From Candidatus Aminicenantota bacterium (GTDB lineage: Bacteria; Acidobacteriota; Aminicenantia; S016-38): 13,273 bases of DNA. Shown here in pieces: positions 6,468 to 12,728 of this stretch (position 1 is its first letter; every line of letters begins with the position of its first letter). The stretch covers positions 1-13,273 of the forward strand of contig JAMOUL010000072.1 of the NCBI GenBank assembly GCA_027062035.1, given 5' to 3'. The position numbers and the translations under genes are program-made. The notes under the pieces were generated by a model. That model did not search any database. It saw nothing but the letters and a program-made list of their open reading frames with translations, and was not told where the DNA came from.

Positions 6468-8237
6468 CTATGAAGGCAAAGAGATACTTTCGATTCGGTT
6501 TTTACCGGATTCTTTTCCCTGATAAAGAGCTTCGTCAGCGAGATTAATACAGGTTTCTATGGAAAAACCTGATCTGTACTCGCACATTCCAAAGGTAAGG
6601 GTTATGTTAATTTTATGCTTTTTGTAAATGAAGGGAGTTTTTTCTACTATTGCCCTTATTTTCTCTATAGCCTGTTTTGCTCCACCAAGAGATGTTTCGC
6701 AGAGTACGATTATAAATTCCTCGCCTCCCCATCTTCCAACGATATCTTCCCTTCTCAGGTTAGATTTGAAAATTTCGGCCACTCCCTTAAGCACCACATC
6801 TCCGCCACGATGACCATAGGTATCATTTACTTCTTTAAAATCGTCTATATCACACAAAACTACGACAAAGGGGCGCCCTGTTCTTTGAGTTCGCTTCTTT
6901 TCTACTTCAAGCTTTTCGAGAACGTCTCTTCGATTGGAAAGGCCGGTGAGGGGATCGTGTCTTGAGATCTTGTCCAGATAACGGTTCATTTTCTGTTTTG
7001 CCCTGTATCTAAAATATATCCATAAGAGAAGAACTATAAGAACCACGGAGCCAAGAAGAAAAAGTTTTATAACCAGTTCTCTTCTCCTTTTCTCGCTGTT
7101 CAGAAGCTGAATCTCTGTCTGTTTTTCCCTGTTTTCCAGGGTGGTGATAAGTTTTTCTATTTTTTCGAAAAATTGGGGAGAATATCGGGTTTCCATGTAT
7201 TTCCGGTATTCGTTGAAGTATTTTTTAGCCTGTTTCATGTCGTTAAGTGCTATAAATGTGTTTGCAAGACTTCTATAGAGAGGTCTTTCGAGGTCAGGGT
7301 CATCATGGGTATCATTTTCCAATGCCCTGAGAAGGTAAATACGAGCCTTTTTGTATTTGTGTGTCTTATAGTATAGCTCTCCCAGACCACTGTATATATA
7401 GGGAAACATATCTTCAAAATTTTTTCCCCTGGCCAGCCTCAGGGCCTGTCTGTGATAAATTAAAGACTTTTTGAATTCTTTCATGGTCAGATATATGTAT
7501 CCAATGTTATTCAGAAATGTGGTTTGTTGGTAAAAATCCCCTGCTTCTTTTGCATATTTAAGCGCTTCCTTTGTGTCTTTCAATGCTACTTTGTAATTTC
7601 CGAGTTTCCTGTGAATCAGGGCGATGTTCCCGAGGGCTCTGGCAATTTCTTCTTTCCTTTTTAATTTTTTTTCCTGAATGAGGGATATTTTGTAGTACTT
7701 CAGGGCTCTGTTATAGAGGCCGATATTGTGAAAAAGATAGGCGATGTTGTAACTTGCAGAGCTTATTCGTTTGTACATGGTTTCTGAATCCTTTATTCTT
7801 CTGGCGAATTCCAGTGATGAATAGTAGGACTTCAGCGCCTCGTAATATTTTCCTTCCCGTCTGTATAGAATGCCAATAACATTATATGTATAGGAGATTT
7901 CCTTTAGATTTTTATCCTGTTTTACAAATTCAAGGTATTTCCTGAAATACTTTATAGATTGGGACCGGAGGGAAGGGTCTTCAATACTTAAATAATAATA
8001 AGCTTCCCCAAGGGCAAGGAACGATTTAATTAACCCATCTCTGTATCCTGACCTTCGGGAAATTATAAGGGCCTTCCGGGCGTATTTTACTGCCTCTTCA
8101 TTTCTCTCAGAGTTTCTTAATAGATTTGCCTTTTTTATCAGGGAATTTACCTTTTCCCTATCTCCCTTTCCTTCCGCTTTGATTAAAGAAACAGACAGAA
8201 GGAGTAACAATACAAAAAGAGATTTTCGAAATAACAC
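6468..8237 (-). CDS. Periplasmic TPR sensor with transmembrane helix and GGDEF diguanylate cyclase domain, 589 aa
   Basis: This enzyme is expected to make cyclic di-GMP from two GTP on the cytoplasmic face of the membrane. A signal peptide or N-terminal anchor (about 1-21, SLFVLLLLLSVSLIKAEG) is followed by a long run of TPR units (about 22-385, e.g. NEEAVKYARKAL, YYEALKSYYSSLEFARR, YNRALKYYKISL, YKKARIYLLRAL). One transmembrane helix lies at about 388-409 and the GGDEF domain at about 427-589 (HDPLTGLSNRR). The catalytic motif is GGEEF at 504-508, so activity is expected. The product-inhibition I-site RxxD is intact (R495-R-E-D498, five residues before GGEEF). The substrate Asp lies in DIDDFKEVNDTYGH. 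There is no EAL or HD-GYP domain. The start codon is GTG 8237; no Shine-Dalgarno precedes it. The signal sensed by the TPR domain, probably a peptide or protein, is unknown. Confidence 0.9.
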   Translation of the reverse strand: MLFRKSLFVLLLLLSVSLIKAEGKGDREKVNSLIKKANLLRNSERNEEAVKYARKALIISRRSGYRDGLIKSFLALGEAYYYLSIEDPSLRSQSIKYFRKYLEFVKQDKNLKEISYTYNVIGILYRREGKYYEALKSYYSSLEFARRIKDSETMYKRISSASYNIAYLFHNIGLYNRALKYYKISLIQEKKLKRKEEIARALGNIALIHRKLGNYKVALKDTKEALKYAKEAGDFYQQTTFLNNIGYIYLTMKEFKKSLIYHRQALRLARGKNFEDMFPYIYSGLGELYYKTHKYKKARIYLLRALENDTHDDPDLERPLYRSLANTFIALNDMKQAKKYFNEYRKYMETRYSPQFFEKIEKLITTLENREKQTEIQLLNSEKRRRELVIKLFLLGSVVLIVLLLWIYFRYRAKQKMNRYLDKISRHDPLTGLSNRRDVLEKLEVEKKRTQRTGRPFVVVLCDIDDFKEVNDTYGHRGGDVVLKGVAEIFKSNLRREDIVGRWGGEEFIIVLCETSLGGAKQAIEKIRAIVEKTPFIYKKHKINITLTFGMCEYRSGFSIETCINLADEALYQGKESGKNRIESISLPS

Positions 8238-8244
8238 CGTGCTT

Positions 8245-8273
8245 ATTTTAGCATGATTCTATTTCCCGCGCAA
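8245..8273 (-). promoter_or_regulatory. Promoter of the TPR-GGDEF gene, near-leaderless
   Basis: On the minus strand TTGCGC (8273-8268) lies 17 bp upstream of TAAAAT (8250-8245). The TAAAAT carries a TGC just before it, an extended -10. Seven bases separate the -10 from the GTG start at 8237, so a start at 8238 or 8237 gives an mRNA with essentially no 5' leader. No Shine-Dalgarno is possible. Confidence 0.55.
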
Positions 8274-8276
8274 AAT

Positions 8277-8416
8277 AGGGGTCAACCCCTGAACGTTCAA
8301 TATTTTCTCTAAACCGTCATGAGCATTGTGTGATGCGTTGTGGCATGTACGGGTTATTGCGTACTCGCATTTCCGTGTTTTCGCGCTTGCTCGCAGACGC
8401 ATGGCATAATTGTACT
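8277..8416. repeat. Intergenic palindromic repeat, copy A
   Basis: One edge carries AGGGGT-CA-ACCCCT (8277-8290) directly joined to the palindrome TGAACGTTCA (8290-8299). ATTGTGT follows at 8325-8331, then a TGCG-rich core with ATGCGT (8333-8338) and its complement ACGCAT (8397-8402), plus TTATTGCGTA (8354-8363) and CAGACGCA/ATGGCAT (8394-8407). The same blocks in the same order occur on the opposite strand at 12561-12693 (copy B). It lies in the 231-bp divergent spacer 8238-8468, between the GGDEF and symporter promoters. It is non-coding and may be a REP/MITE-like element. Confidence 0.5.
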
Positions 8417-8433
8417 GGTCGAAAGTTTTTTTC

Positions 8434-8469
8434 TGGACTTGCAGATTACTATCTGATATAAATCCCCTA
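8434..8469 (+). promoter_or_regulatory. Promoter of the symporter gene, leaderless arrangement
   Basis: TGGACT (8434-8439) and TATAAA (8457-8462) are separated by 17 bp. Six bases then separate the -10 from ATG 8469, placing the expected start on the A of the ATG. The intervening bases contain no Shine-Dalgarno. Confidence 0.55.
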
Positions 8470-10031
8470 TGGGAGCCATTGATTGGGGCATTGTTTTTGT
8501 GTATATAGCGGGAATAATATGGCTCGGGTTCTATCTGGGGAGGGACCAGGAAACGGAGAAGGATTACTATCTTGCTGGAAGGGGAATGAGGCCCTGGCAG
8601 GTTGCCCTCTCCATTGTTTCAACCCAGATCAGTGCTATAAGCCTTATAGGTGCTCCTGCCTTTGTGGCTCTTAAAAAGGGAGGGGGAGTCTTCTGGCTTC
8701 AGTATGAGCTGGCAGTTCCCCTGGCAATGGTTGCTATTTTGCTCTTTCTTGTACCCGCCTATCACAGGGAGCATGTTATTACGATTTATGAGCTTCTGGA
8801 GAGGCGGTTTGACAGGAAGTTAAGAAAATCCATAAGTTTTATATTTCTACTGAGCAGGGGACTGGGAACCGGGGTGGCCCTTCTCGCAACTTCTGTGGTT
8901 ACATCGGTGTGTCTGTCCATCCCCCTTACCTATACAATCCTCCTTGTGGGAGTTGTAACCATAATATACACGACGATGGGAGGAATTAAGGCAGATATAT
9001 ATTCGGATATTATTCAGTTTTTCGTGTTTGTGGGAGGAATTCTTTTCGCCATAGGCTTCGTTGTAGCATTCCTTTTAAAGAGCGGAACGCCCATTGAGTT
9101 TCCTGACCCTTCGAGGCTGACGGTTTTTAAACTGGGTGAAACCGGTCTAAAAAGTGGAGAAACCTTCGGTTTCTGGCCAATGCTTCTCGGCGGGTTCTTT
9201 CTGTATTTTTCCTACTACGGTTGTGACCAATCCCAGGCTCAGAGAATACTTACCACTGCAACCCCTGAGCAGGCACAGAAGGCACTTGTTATAAATGGAC
9301 TTTTGAGATTTCCTGTAACACTTATATACATTGCCTTTGGTCTCCTTCTCATACCCTTCATAGCCACCCATCCCCATTTTTATAAAGTCCTCCAGGGGAA
9401 ACCTGCGGATTTTCTGGTGCCTCACTTTATAGTGCAGTTCTTTCCGGTTGGTCTTCGTGGCATCATGGTGTCCGGAATTTTTGCCGCAACGATGTCCTCT
9501 GTTGACAGTGCTCTTAACTCCCTCAGTGCTGCTACGTGGGTTGATTTTCTTCAGCCTGTTTTTGGTAAAAGGGTGAAGAGTAAGATGCCTGTTTTGAGGG
9601 GACTTACTATCTTCTGGGGGTTGTTTGCTATAGCCTCCTCCTTCTATTTTATGGGTGGTTCTGAGACGGTTATCGAACTTGTAAATAAGGTGGGTTCTGC
9701 GTTTTATGGACCGATCCTTGCCGTTTTTGTTATGGCTATTTTTCTTAAAGGATTGAAGGGAAATGCCGTCCTTTTCGGGCTCATTTCCGGTGTTTTAACC
9801 AATGTGGTTTTGTGGCTGTTTTTTCAGCGCCAGGTTTCATGGATGTGGTGGAATTTTACCGGCTTTGCAGTGCCCTTCCTTTTCGTTTTCTTCCATTCAG
9901 TCGTGCTGGGAAGGAGGATAGAATTCGTTCGGGTTTCTGTAACACGAAGGGCTGTAGGATATGCCAGAATACTTATATTTGCCTTTCCAGTGTTTGTTGC
10001 CGTGTGCTATGCCATAGAAAAGCTTCTGTAA
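8469..10031 (+). CDS. Sodium:solute symporter (SSS/SGLT family), 520 aa
   Basis: An inner-membrane secondary transporter that should couple solute uptake to the sodium gradient. The protein has about 13-14 hydrophobic segments over its full length, matching the family's usual 480-550 residues. The start MGAIDWGIVFVYIAGIIWLGFYLGR is the typical TM1 of the family, followed by D-Y-Y-L-A-G-R and the TM2 segment LSIVSTQISAISLIGAPAF. GIFAATMSSVDSALNSLSA (from residue 336) is the TM9-equivalent signature; S343/S344 correspond to the Na2-site serines of vSGLT-type proteins. The TM6-7 equivalent has YYGCDQSQAQRILTT, as in sugar and related carriers. The substrate cannot be fixed: sugar, inositol, sialic acid and others are all possible. 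The ATG start is supported by the position of TM1 although no Shine-Dalgarno exists. Genes downstream on the same strand may be reached by readthrough, since no hairpin follows its stop. Confidence 0.9.
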   Translation: MGAIDWGIVFVYIAGIIWLGFYLGRDQETEKDYYLAGRGMRPWQVALSIVSTQISAISLIGAPAFVALKKGGGVFWLQYELAVPLAMVAILLFLVPAYHREHVITIYELLERRFDRKLRKSISFIFLLSRGLGTGVALLATSVVTSVCLSIPLTYTILLVGVVTIIYTTMGGIKADIYSDIIQFFVFVGGILFAIGFVVAFLLKSGTPIEFPDPSRLTVFKLGETGLKSGETFGFWPMLLGGFFLYFSYYGCDQSQAQRILTTATPEQAQKALVINGLLRFPVTLIYIAFGLLLIPFIATHPHFYKVLQGKPADFLVPHFIVQFFPVGLRGIMVSGIFAATMSSVDSALNSLSAATWVDFLQPVFGKRVKSKMPVLRGLTIFWGLFAIASSFYFMGGSETVIELVNKVGSAFYGPILAVFVMAIFLKGLKGNAVLFGLISGVLTNVVLWLFFQRQVSWMWWNFTGFAVPFLFVFFHSVVLGRRIEFVRVSVTRRAVGYARILIFAFPVFVAVCYAIEKLL

Positions 10032-10046
10032 TTTTGCAAAACATGA

Positions 10047-10066
10047 AGATTATCTGATAGTATATT
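10047..10066 (+). promoter_or_regulatory. Promoter-like element upstream of the barrel/SagB operon
   Basis: AGATTATCTGATAGTATATT contains a TATATT -10-like box (10061-10066) and shares AGATTA and TATCTGATA with the symporter promoter region (8443-8458). A good -35 at 17 bp is not seen. The leader would be about 25 nt and includes AGGAGG (10081-10086). Confidence 0.35.
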
Positions 10067-10095
10067 TCCACAGGCCTGAAAGGAGGTAGGATGAC

Positions 10096-10626
10096 ATGAG
10101 AAGGTTATTAACGATTCTTGCAGTATTAATCCTGTTGAGCAGTGTGGTAATAGCGGAGAGCGACTTCGATGCATTTTTAAACGTGGGTATGGGGCTATCC
10201 TTTTTCCATACTCAGGGAAATTTTACCGAGGGAACTCCGGAGGTTGAGTTCAGATTTATGCCCCATTATACGTATGGAGCAGGAATCACCTTTGCTGGCA
10301 TTGGAGTGGGACTTACCTTTCTTAATTTCCAGTCTCCTTTTATGGACAGGGTCTCCAGGAGCATGTATTCTCTCATTCTGGGTGGTACTACAATAAGCTA
10401 TTATCAGACCGATGAGGAAAAGCTTTTCGATTTTTCCTTCACCAATAAGGAAGAGAGATTAATTTACAGAAATAAGTTCTTTCTGGATATAAGAGTACAC
10501 ACAGGTTTTAGATATTACAGATACTCAAAGGAGGTACCAAGCATATATCAGATATATTTTGGCTTTGCCTTTAGACCGGGGTATAACATTGCCACGGTGG
10601 GCAAGAGCGAAGATTTTGAGGAGTAA
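10096..10626 (+). CDS. Secreted, probable outer-membrane beta-barrel protein, 176 aa
   Basis: The start ATG 10096 lies 9 nt after AGGAGG; the ATG at 10091 is followed by a stop after two codons and is not used. The signal peptide is MRRLLTILAVLILLSSVVIA, with likely cleavage before ESDF. The mature chain shows amphipathic strands rich in Gly, Phe and Tyr (FDAFLNVGMGLSFFH, YTYGAGITFAGIGVGLTFLNF, MYSLILGGTTISYY, FFLDIRVHTGFRYYRYS, YQIYFGFAFRPGYNI) as in small outer-membrane barrels. It ends in an acidic tail (KSEDFEE) and not with a terminal Phe, so the barrel call is weaker than for the gene at 5773. I do not recognise a named family. The SagB-type gene begins 23 nt after its stop with its own Shine-Dalgarno, so the pair is likely cotranscribed. 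Confidence 0.68.
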   Translation: MRRLLTILAVLILLSSVVIAESDFDAFLNVGMGLSFFHTQGNFTEGTPEVEFRFMPHYTYGAGITFAGIGVGLTFLNFQSPFMDRVSRSMYSLILGGTTISYYQTDEEKLFDFSFTNKEERLIYRNKFFLDIRVHTGFRYYRYSKEVPSIYQIYFGFAFRPGYNIATVGKSEDFEE

Positions 10627-10649
10627 AAAGAGCATTATAAGGAGAGAGG

Positions 10650-11402
10650 ATGTGGGGATTTGTTTTTTTTCTGATGTTTTCCCTTTCTCAGAGGATAGGG
10701 CCGGAATTTCATTTTCTTACTTCCTATACTCCTTCCAGATATCTGGGCCCTATAGTATGGAACAGGAGGCCTGAGGTGAGCTGGAAATTTAAGAAGGTTT
10801 ATAAGCTTCCCCCTGCAAAATTGCCTGAGATTTCACTGGGAGAGGCTCTGGAGAAAAGACGCTCGAGAAGGAGATTTTATAGGTCCAGAATAACCCTGGA
10901 GGAACTTTCAGGGATTCTATGGGCAGCAGACGGAATAAGCGGAAAAAAGGAGGGAATAGAACTTCGTACCTCTCCTTCGGCCGGAGCCCTTTATCCTATT
11001 TACATTTACTTTATAGCCGATGGAGTTGAGAATATAGAGCGGGGGCTTTACGTTTATCTTCCGGAAAAAAACAGCATAGGTCTTTTGAAGGAGGGTAATT
11101 TCCGTAAGGAAAGACTGCGATTTTCTCCTCAGGGGGATATGATAGCAGAAGCTCCTCTGGTTATTCTTGTAGTCTCCTTCTTCGACAGAGTTACGTGGAA
11201 GTACCTTGATAGGGGTTATAGATATGCGTACATTGAGGCGGGAAACATTTCTCAGAACATCTATCTTGCCTGTGAGGCCTATAAATTTTCCACGGTGGTC
11301 GTTGGAGCCTTTTATGACACCTATGTGAACGGACTCCTGGACCTTAACGGAAAGGAGGAAGCTGTAATTCTTATTCATCCCGTAGGAAGAAGACCCGAAT
11401 AA
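10650..11402 (+). CDS. SagB/ThcOx-type nitroreductase-family flavoprotein, 250 aa
   Basis: The start ATG 10650 follows AAGGAG (10639-10644). The protein has the marks of the SagB branch of FMN-dependent nitroreductases: FHFLTSYTPSR near the N-terminus (20-30), ALEKRRSRRRF (66-76, basic FMN-phosphate contact), LTLEELS-like ITLEELSGILWAADGI (81-96), RTSPSAGALYP (107-116) and a C-terminal IEAGNISQNIYLACEAY followed by the closing Pro-V-G-R-R. Characterised relatives oxidise azolines to azoles in peptide natural products together with YcaO proteins, but stand-alone copies are common and mostly uncharacterised. No YcaO, precursor peptide or protease gene is seen here. The first 13 residues (MWGFVFFLMFSLS) are hydrophobic and could be a short membrane anchor or signal, unusual for this enzyme class. 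Its operon partner is the barrel-like gene at 10096. The reaction in vivo is unknown. Confidence 0.85.
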   Translation: MWGFVFFLMFSLSQRIGPEFHFLTSYTPSRYLGPIVWNRRPEVSWKFKKVYKLPPAKLPEISLGEALEKRRSRRRFYRSRITLEELSGILWAADGISGKKEGIELRTSPSAGALYPIYIYFIADGVENIERGLYVYLPEKNSIGLLKEGNFRKERLRFSPQGDMIAEAPLVILVVSFFDRVTWKYLDRGYRYAYIEAGNISQNIYLACEAYKFSTVVVGAFYDTYVNGLLDLNGKEEAVILIHPVGRRPE

Positions 11403-11408
11403 TATTCC

Positions 11409-11437
11409 TTGACCCTGACTTTCTAAACTGTTATTAA
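11409..11437 (+). promoter_or_regulatory. Sigma-70-type promoter of the phosphatidyltransferase/CGGC operon
   Basis: TTGACC (11409-11414) and TATTAA (11432-11437) are 17 bp apart, matching five and four of six consensus positions. The start would be near 11444, leaving a 30-nt leader with GAGAGG before ATG 11474. Confidence 0.5.
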
Positions 11438-11473
11438 TAAACTCTTGGGCAAAAAATATTGAGAGGTATTTAT

Positions 11474-12094
11474 ATGCGAGTTGACCTGACCGAGGATGTA
11501 AATGAAGCAAGGGAGGAGATAAAGGGGCTGATTAGAAAGATCGGAATAAAAAGGGTACCTTCCTGGCTTCCCAATGCAATAACGGTGACCGGAGTTTTTA
11601 TTACCCTCTGGGCTTCCTATTATATAGCAACAGGGCATTTTTCCGCGGCCTTTATTGTGTTTATAGCTTCACAGTTTATGGATACCCTGGATGGTGCCTT
11701 TGCTAAAGAATTTGGGCTTACTTCCCGGGCGGGGGCATTTTTTGATTCCACAATGGATCGTATAACCGAATTTATGTGGTATATGGCCTTTGCATATTAC
11801 TTCTACAAAATACACATGGAATGGGTTGTTTTTCTCCTTTTCACCGCAATGTTTTTCGCATTCCTTATAAGCTACACAAGGGCAAGAATTGAAGGACTGG
11901 GTGAAAAGTGTGAGGTGGGATTTTTCCAGAGAATTTTTCGTATTTATGTTATGAGTGCAGTAATTGTTTTAATGATCTATAGTGTGGAAATTGCCATTGG
12001 TTTTATAGGGATCTTACTAATTCTTTCTATATTTACAGCCATCCAGAGATTTGTTTATGGAATGAAGATATTAAAGGGTAAGAAACTTGATTGA
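11474..12094 (+). CDS. CDP-alcohol phosphatidyltransferase, possibly inositol-phosphate type, 206 aa
   Basis: An integral membrane enzyme that transfers a phosphatidyl (or archaetidyl-like) group from a CDP-lipid to an alcohol, releasing CMP. I prefer ATG 11474 (GAGAGG at 11461-11466) over the in-frame TTG at 11459, which adds five residues and lacks a Shine-Dalgarno. The catalytic motif is D70-x2-D73-G-x2-A-K78-x8-G87-x3-D91-x3-D95: all four aspartates and both glycines are present, but the usual Arg of the A-R pair is Lys. Hydrophobic segments at about 34-52, 56-70, 98-112, 117-134 and 157-190 agree with the six-helix fold. SYTRARIEGLGEKCEVGFFQR resembles the region after TM4 in phosphatidyl- and archaetidyl-inositol-phosphate synthases (SYxxARAEGLG...VGxxER), so inositol phosphate is a possible acceptor, at low confidence. 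It is followed after 18 nt by the CGGC gene. Confidence 0.82.
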   Translation: MRVDLTEDVNEAREEIKGLIRKIGIKRVPSWLPNAITVTGVFITLWASYYIATGHFSAAFIVFIASQFMDTLDGAFAKEFGLTSRAGAFFDSTMDRITEFMWYMAFAYYFYKIHMEWVVFLLFTAMFFAFLISYTRARIEGLGEKCEVGFFQRIFRIYVMSAVIVLMIYSVEIAIGFIGILLILSIFTAIQRFVYGMKILKGKKLD

Positions 12095-12112
12095 ACATAA
12101 AAGGAGGGAGGA

Positions 12113-12556
12113 ATGGAGAAGGTGAAAATAGGCATTATTATTTGTGATAGGTACCGGACATGTGCCGGGGGCAAATGTTTCAGGTCTTTAAGAAACAGGG
12201 AAGGGGCCTTCAGTATATATAAGGATATGGATGTGGAGGTTGTTGGTTTTACCACGTGTGGAGGATGTCCTGGTGGTAATATTGAGTGTGCTCCTGAGGA
12301 GATGAAGAAGAATGGTGCTCAGGTAATTCACCTTGCCACCGGGTTTGTGGTTGGCTATCCCCCCTGTCCTTATATAAGTTATTTTAAGGATTATTTTGAG
12401 AAAAGGTTCGGCCTGAAGGTGGTGGTTGGTACCCATCCCATACCACAGAAGTATTATGAAATGCACAAAAGGCTGGGTACCTGGGATTCTCCTGAATGGG
12501 ATGAAATTATTAAACCGATTCTGTGTGACGAGGAGACAAGAAGGGCGTACGATTAA
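12113..12556 (+). CDS. CGGC-domain protein (putative metal-binding), 147 aa
   Basis: The start ATG 12113 follows AAGGAGGGAGG. The protein matches the CGGC-domain family of small cytosolic proteins, named for a cysteine motif thought to bind metal but without a proven function. It has KIGIIICDRYRTCAGGKCF at the N-terminus (C11, C17, C22) and FTTCGGCPGGN at residues 46-56 (C49, C52). A further conserved Cys lies in IECAPEE, and a Pro-Pro-Cys-Pro segment in VVGYPPCPYISYF. The length is typical for the family. There is no signal peptide or transmembrane segment. It is the second gene of an operon with the phosphatidyltransferase (18-nt gap). No biochemical link between them is evident. The stop is followed almost at once by repeat copy B, with no clear terminator. 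Confidence 0.83.
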   Translation: MEKVKIGIIICDRYRTCAGGKCFRSLRNREGAFSIYKDMDVEVVGFTTCGGCPGGNIECAPEEMKKNGAQVIHLATGFVVGYPPCPYISYFKDYFEKRFGLKVVVGTHPIPQKYYEMHKRLGTWDSPEWDEIIKPILCDEETRRAYD

Positions 12557-12560
12557 AACT

Positions 12561-12693
12561 TTATTGCGTTTATGCGTTTGCGAGCTTTTGCGTAGACGCA
12601 ATGCCATGATGCGTCTGTGAGTTAAAGCAAAACGCATACACGCGAATACGCAAGAACACAATATGGATTTGTCAAATGTGAATATCTGACCCC
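12561..12693. repeat. Intergenic palindromic repeat, copy B (inverted relative to copy A)
   Basis: The core has perfect 7-bp arms AGACGCA (12594-12600) and TGCGTCT (12610-12616) around ATGCCATGA. Weaker outer pairing continues with TTGCGT (12564-12569) against ACGCAA (12648-12653) and neighbouring TGCG/CGCA steps, so about 90 bp can fold on itself. Read on the minus strand it shows the block order GGGGTCA (12693-12687), ATTGTGT (12662-12656), TTGCGTAT-CGC (from 12653) and CAGACGCATCATGGCAT (12617-12601), the same order as copy A on the plus strand. The 171-bp spacer 12557-12727 otherwise contains only the glycosyltransferase promoter. Confidence 0.5.
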
Positions 12694-12715
12694 GACGTTG
12701 GATTGCGGATTATAG

Positions 12716-12728
12716 TAAAATATTTCCA
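12716..12728 (+). promoter_or_regulatory. -10 box of the glycosyltransferase gene, leaderless arrangement
   Basis: TAAAAT lies at 12716-12721 and six bases separate it from ATG 12728, so the predicted start falls on the A of the ATG. ATTTCC between them is no Shine-Dalgarno. A clear -35 is not seen; TTGGATTGCGGATTA upstream resembles the corresponding stretch before the symporter. Confidence 0.45.

Noticed and set aside
10917..11510. 197-codon minus-strand ORF opposite the SagB-type gene
   Set aside because: It is a shadow of a well-supported family member and lacks a ribosome binding site or recognisable motifs.
12188..12661. 157-codon minus-strand ORF over the CGGC gene and repeat copy B
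   Set aside because: It begins in a palindromic repeat and lies opposite a clear CGGC-domain protein.
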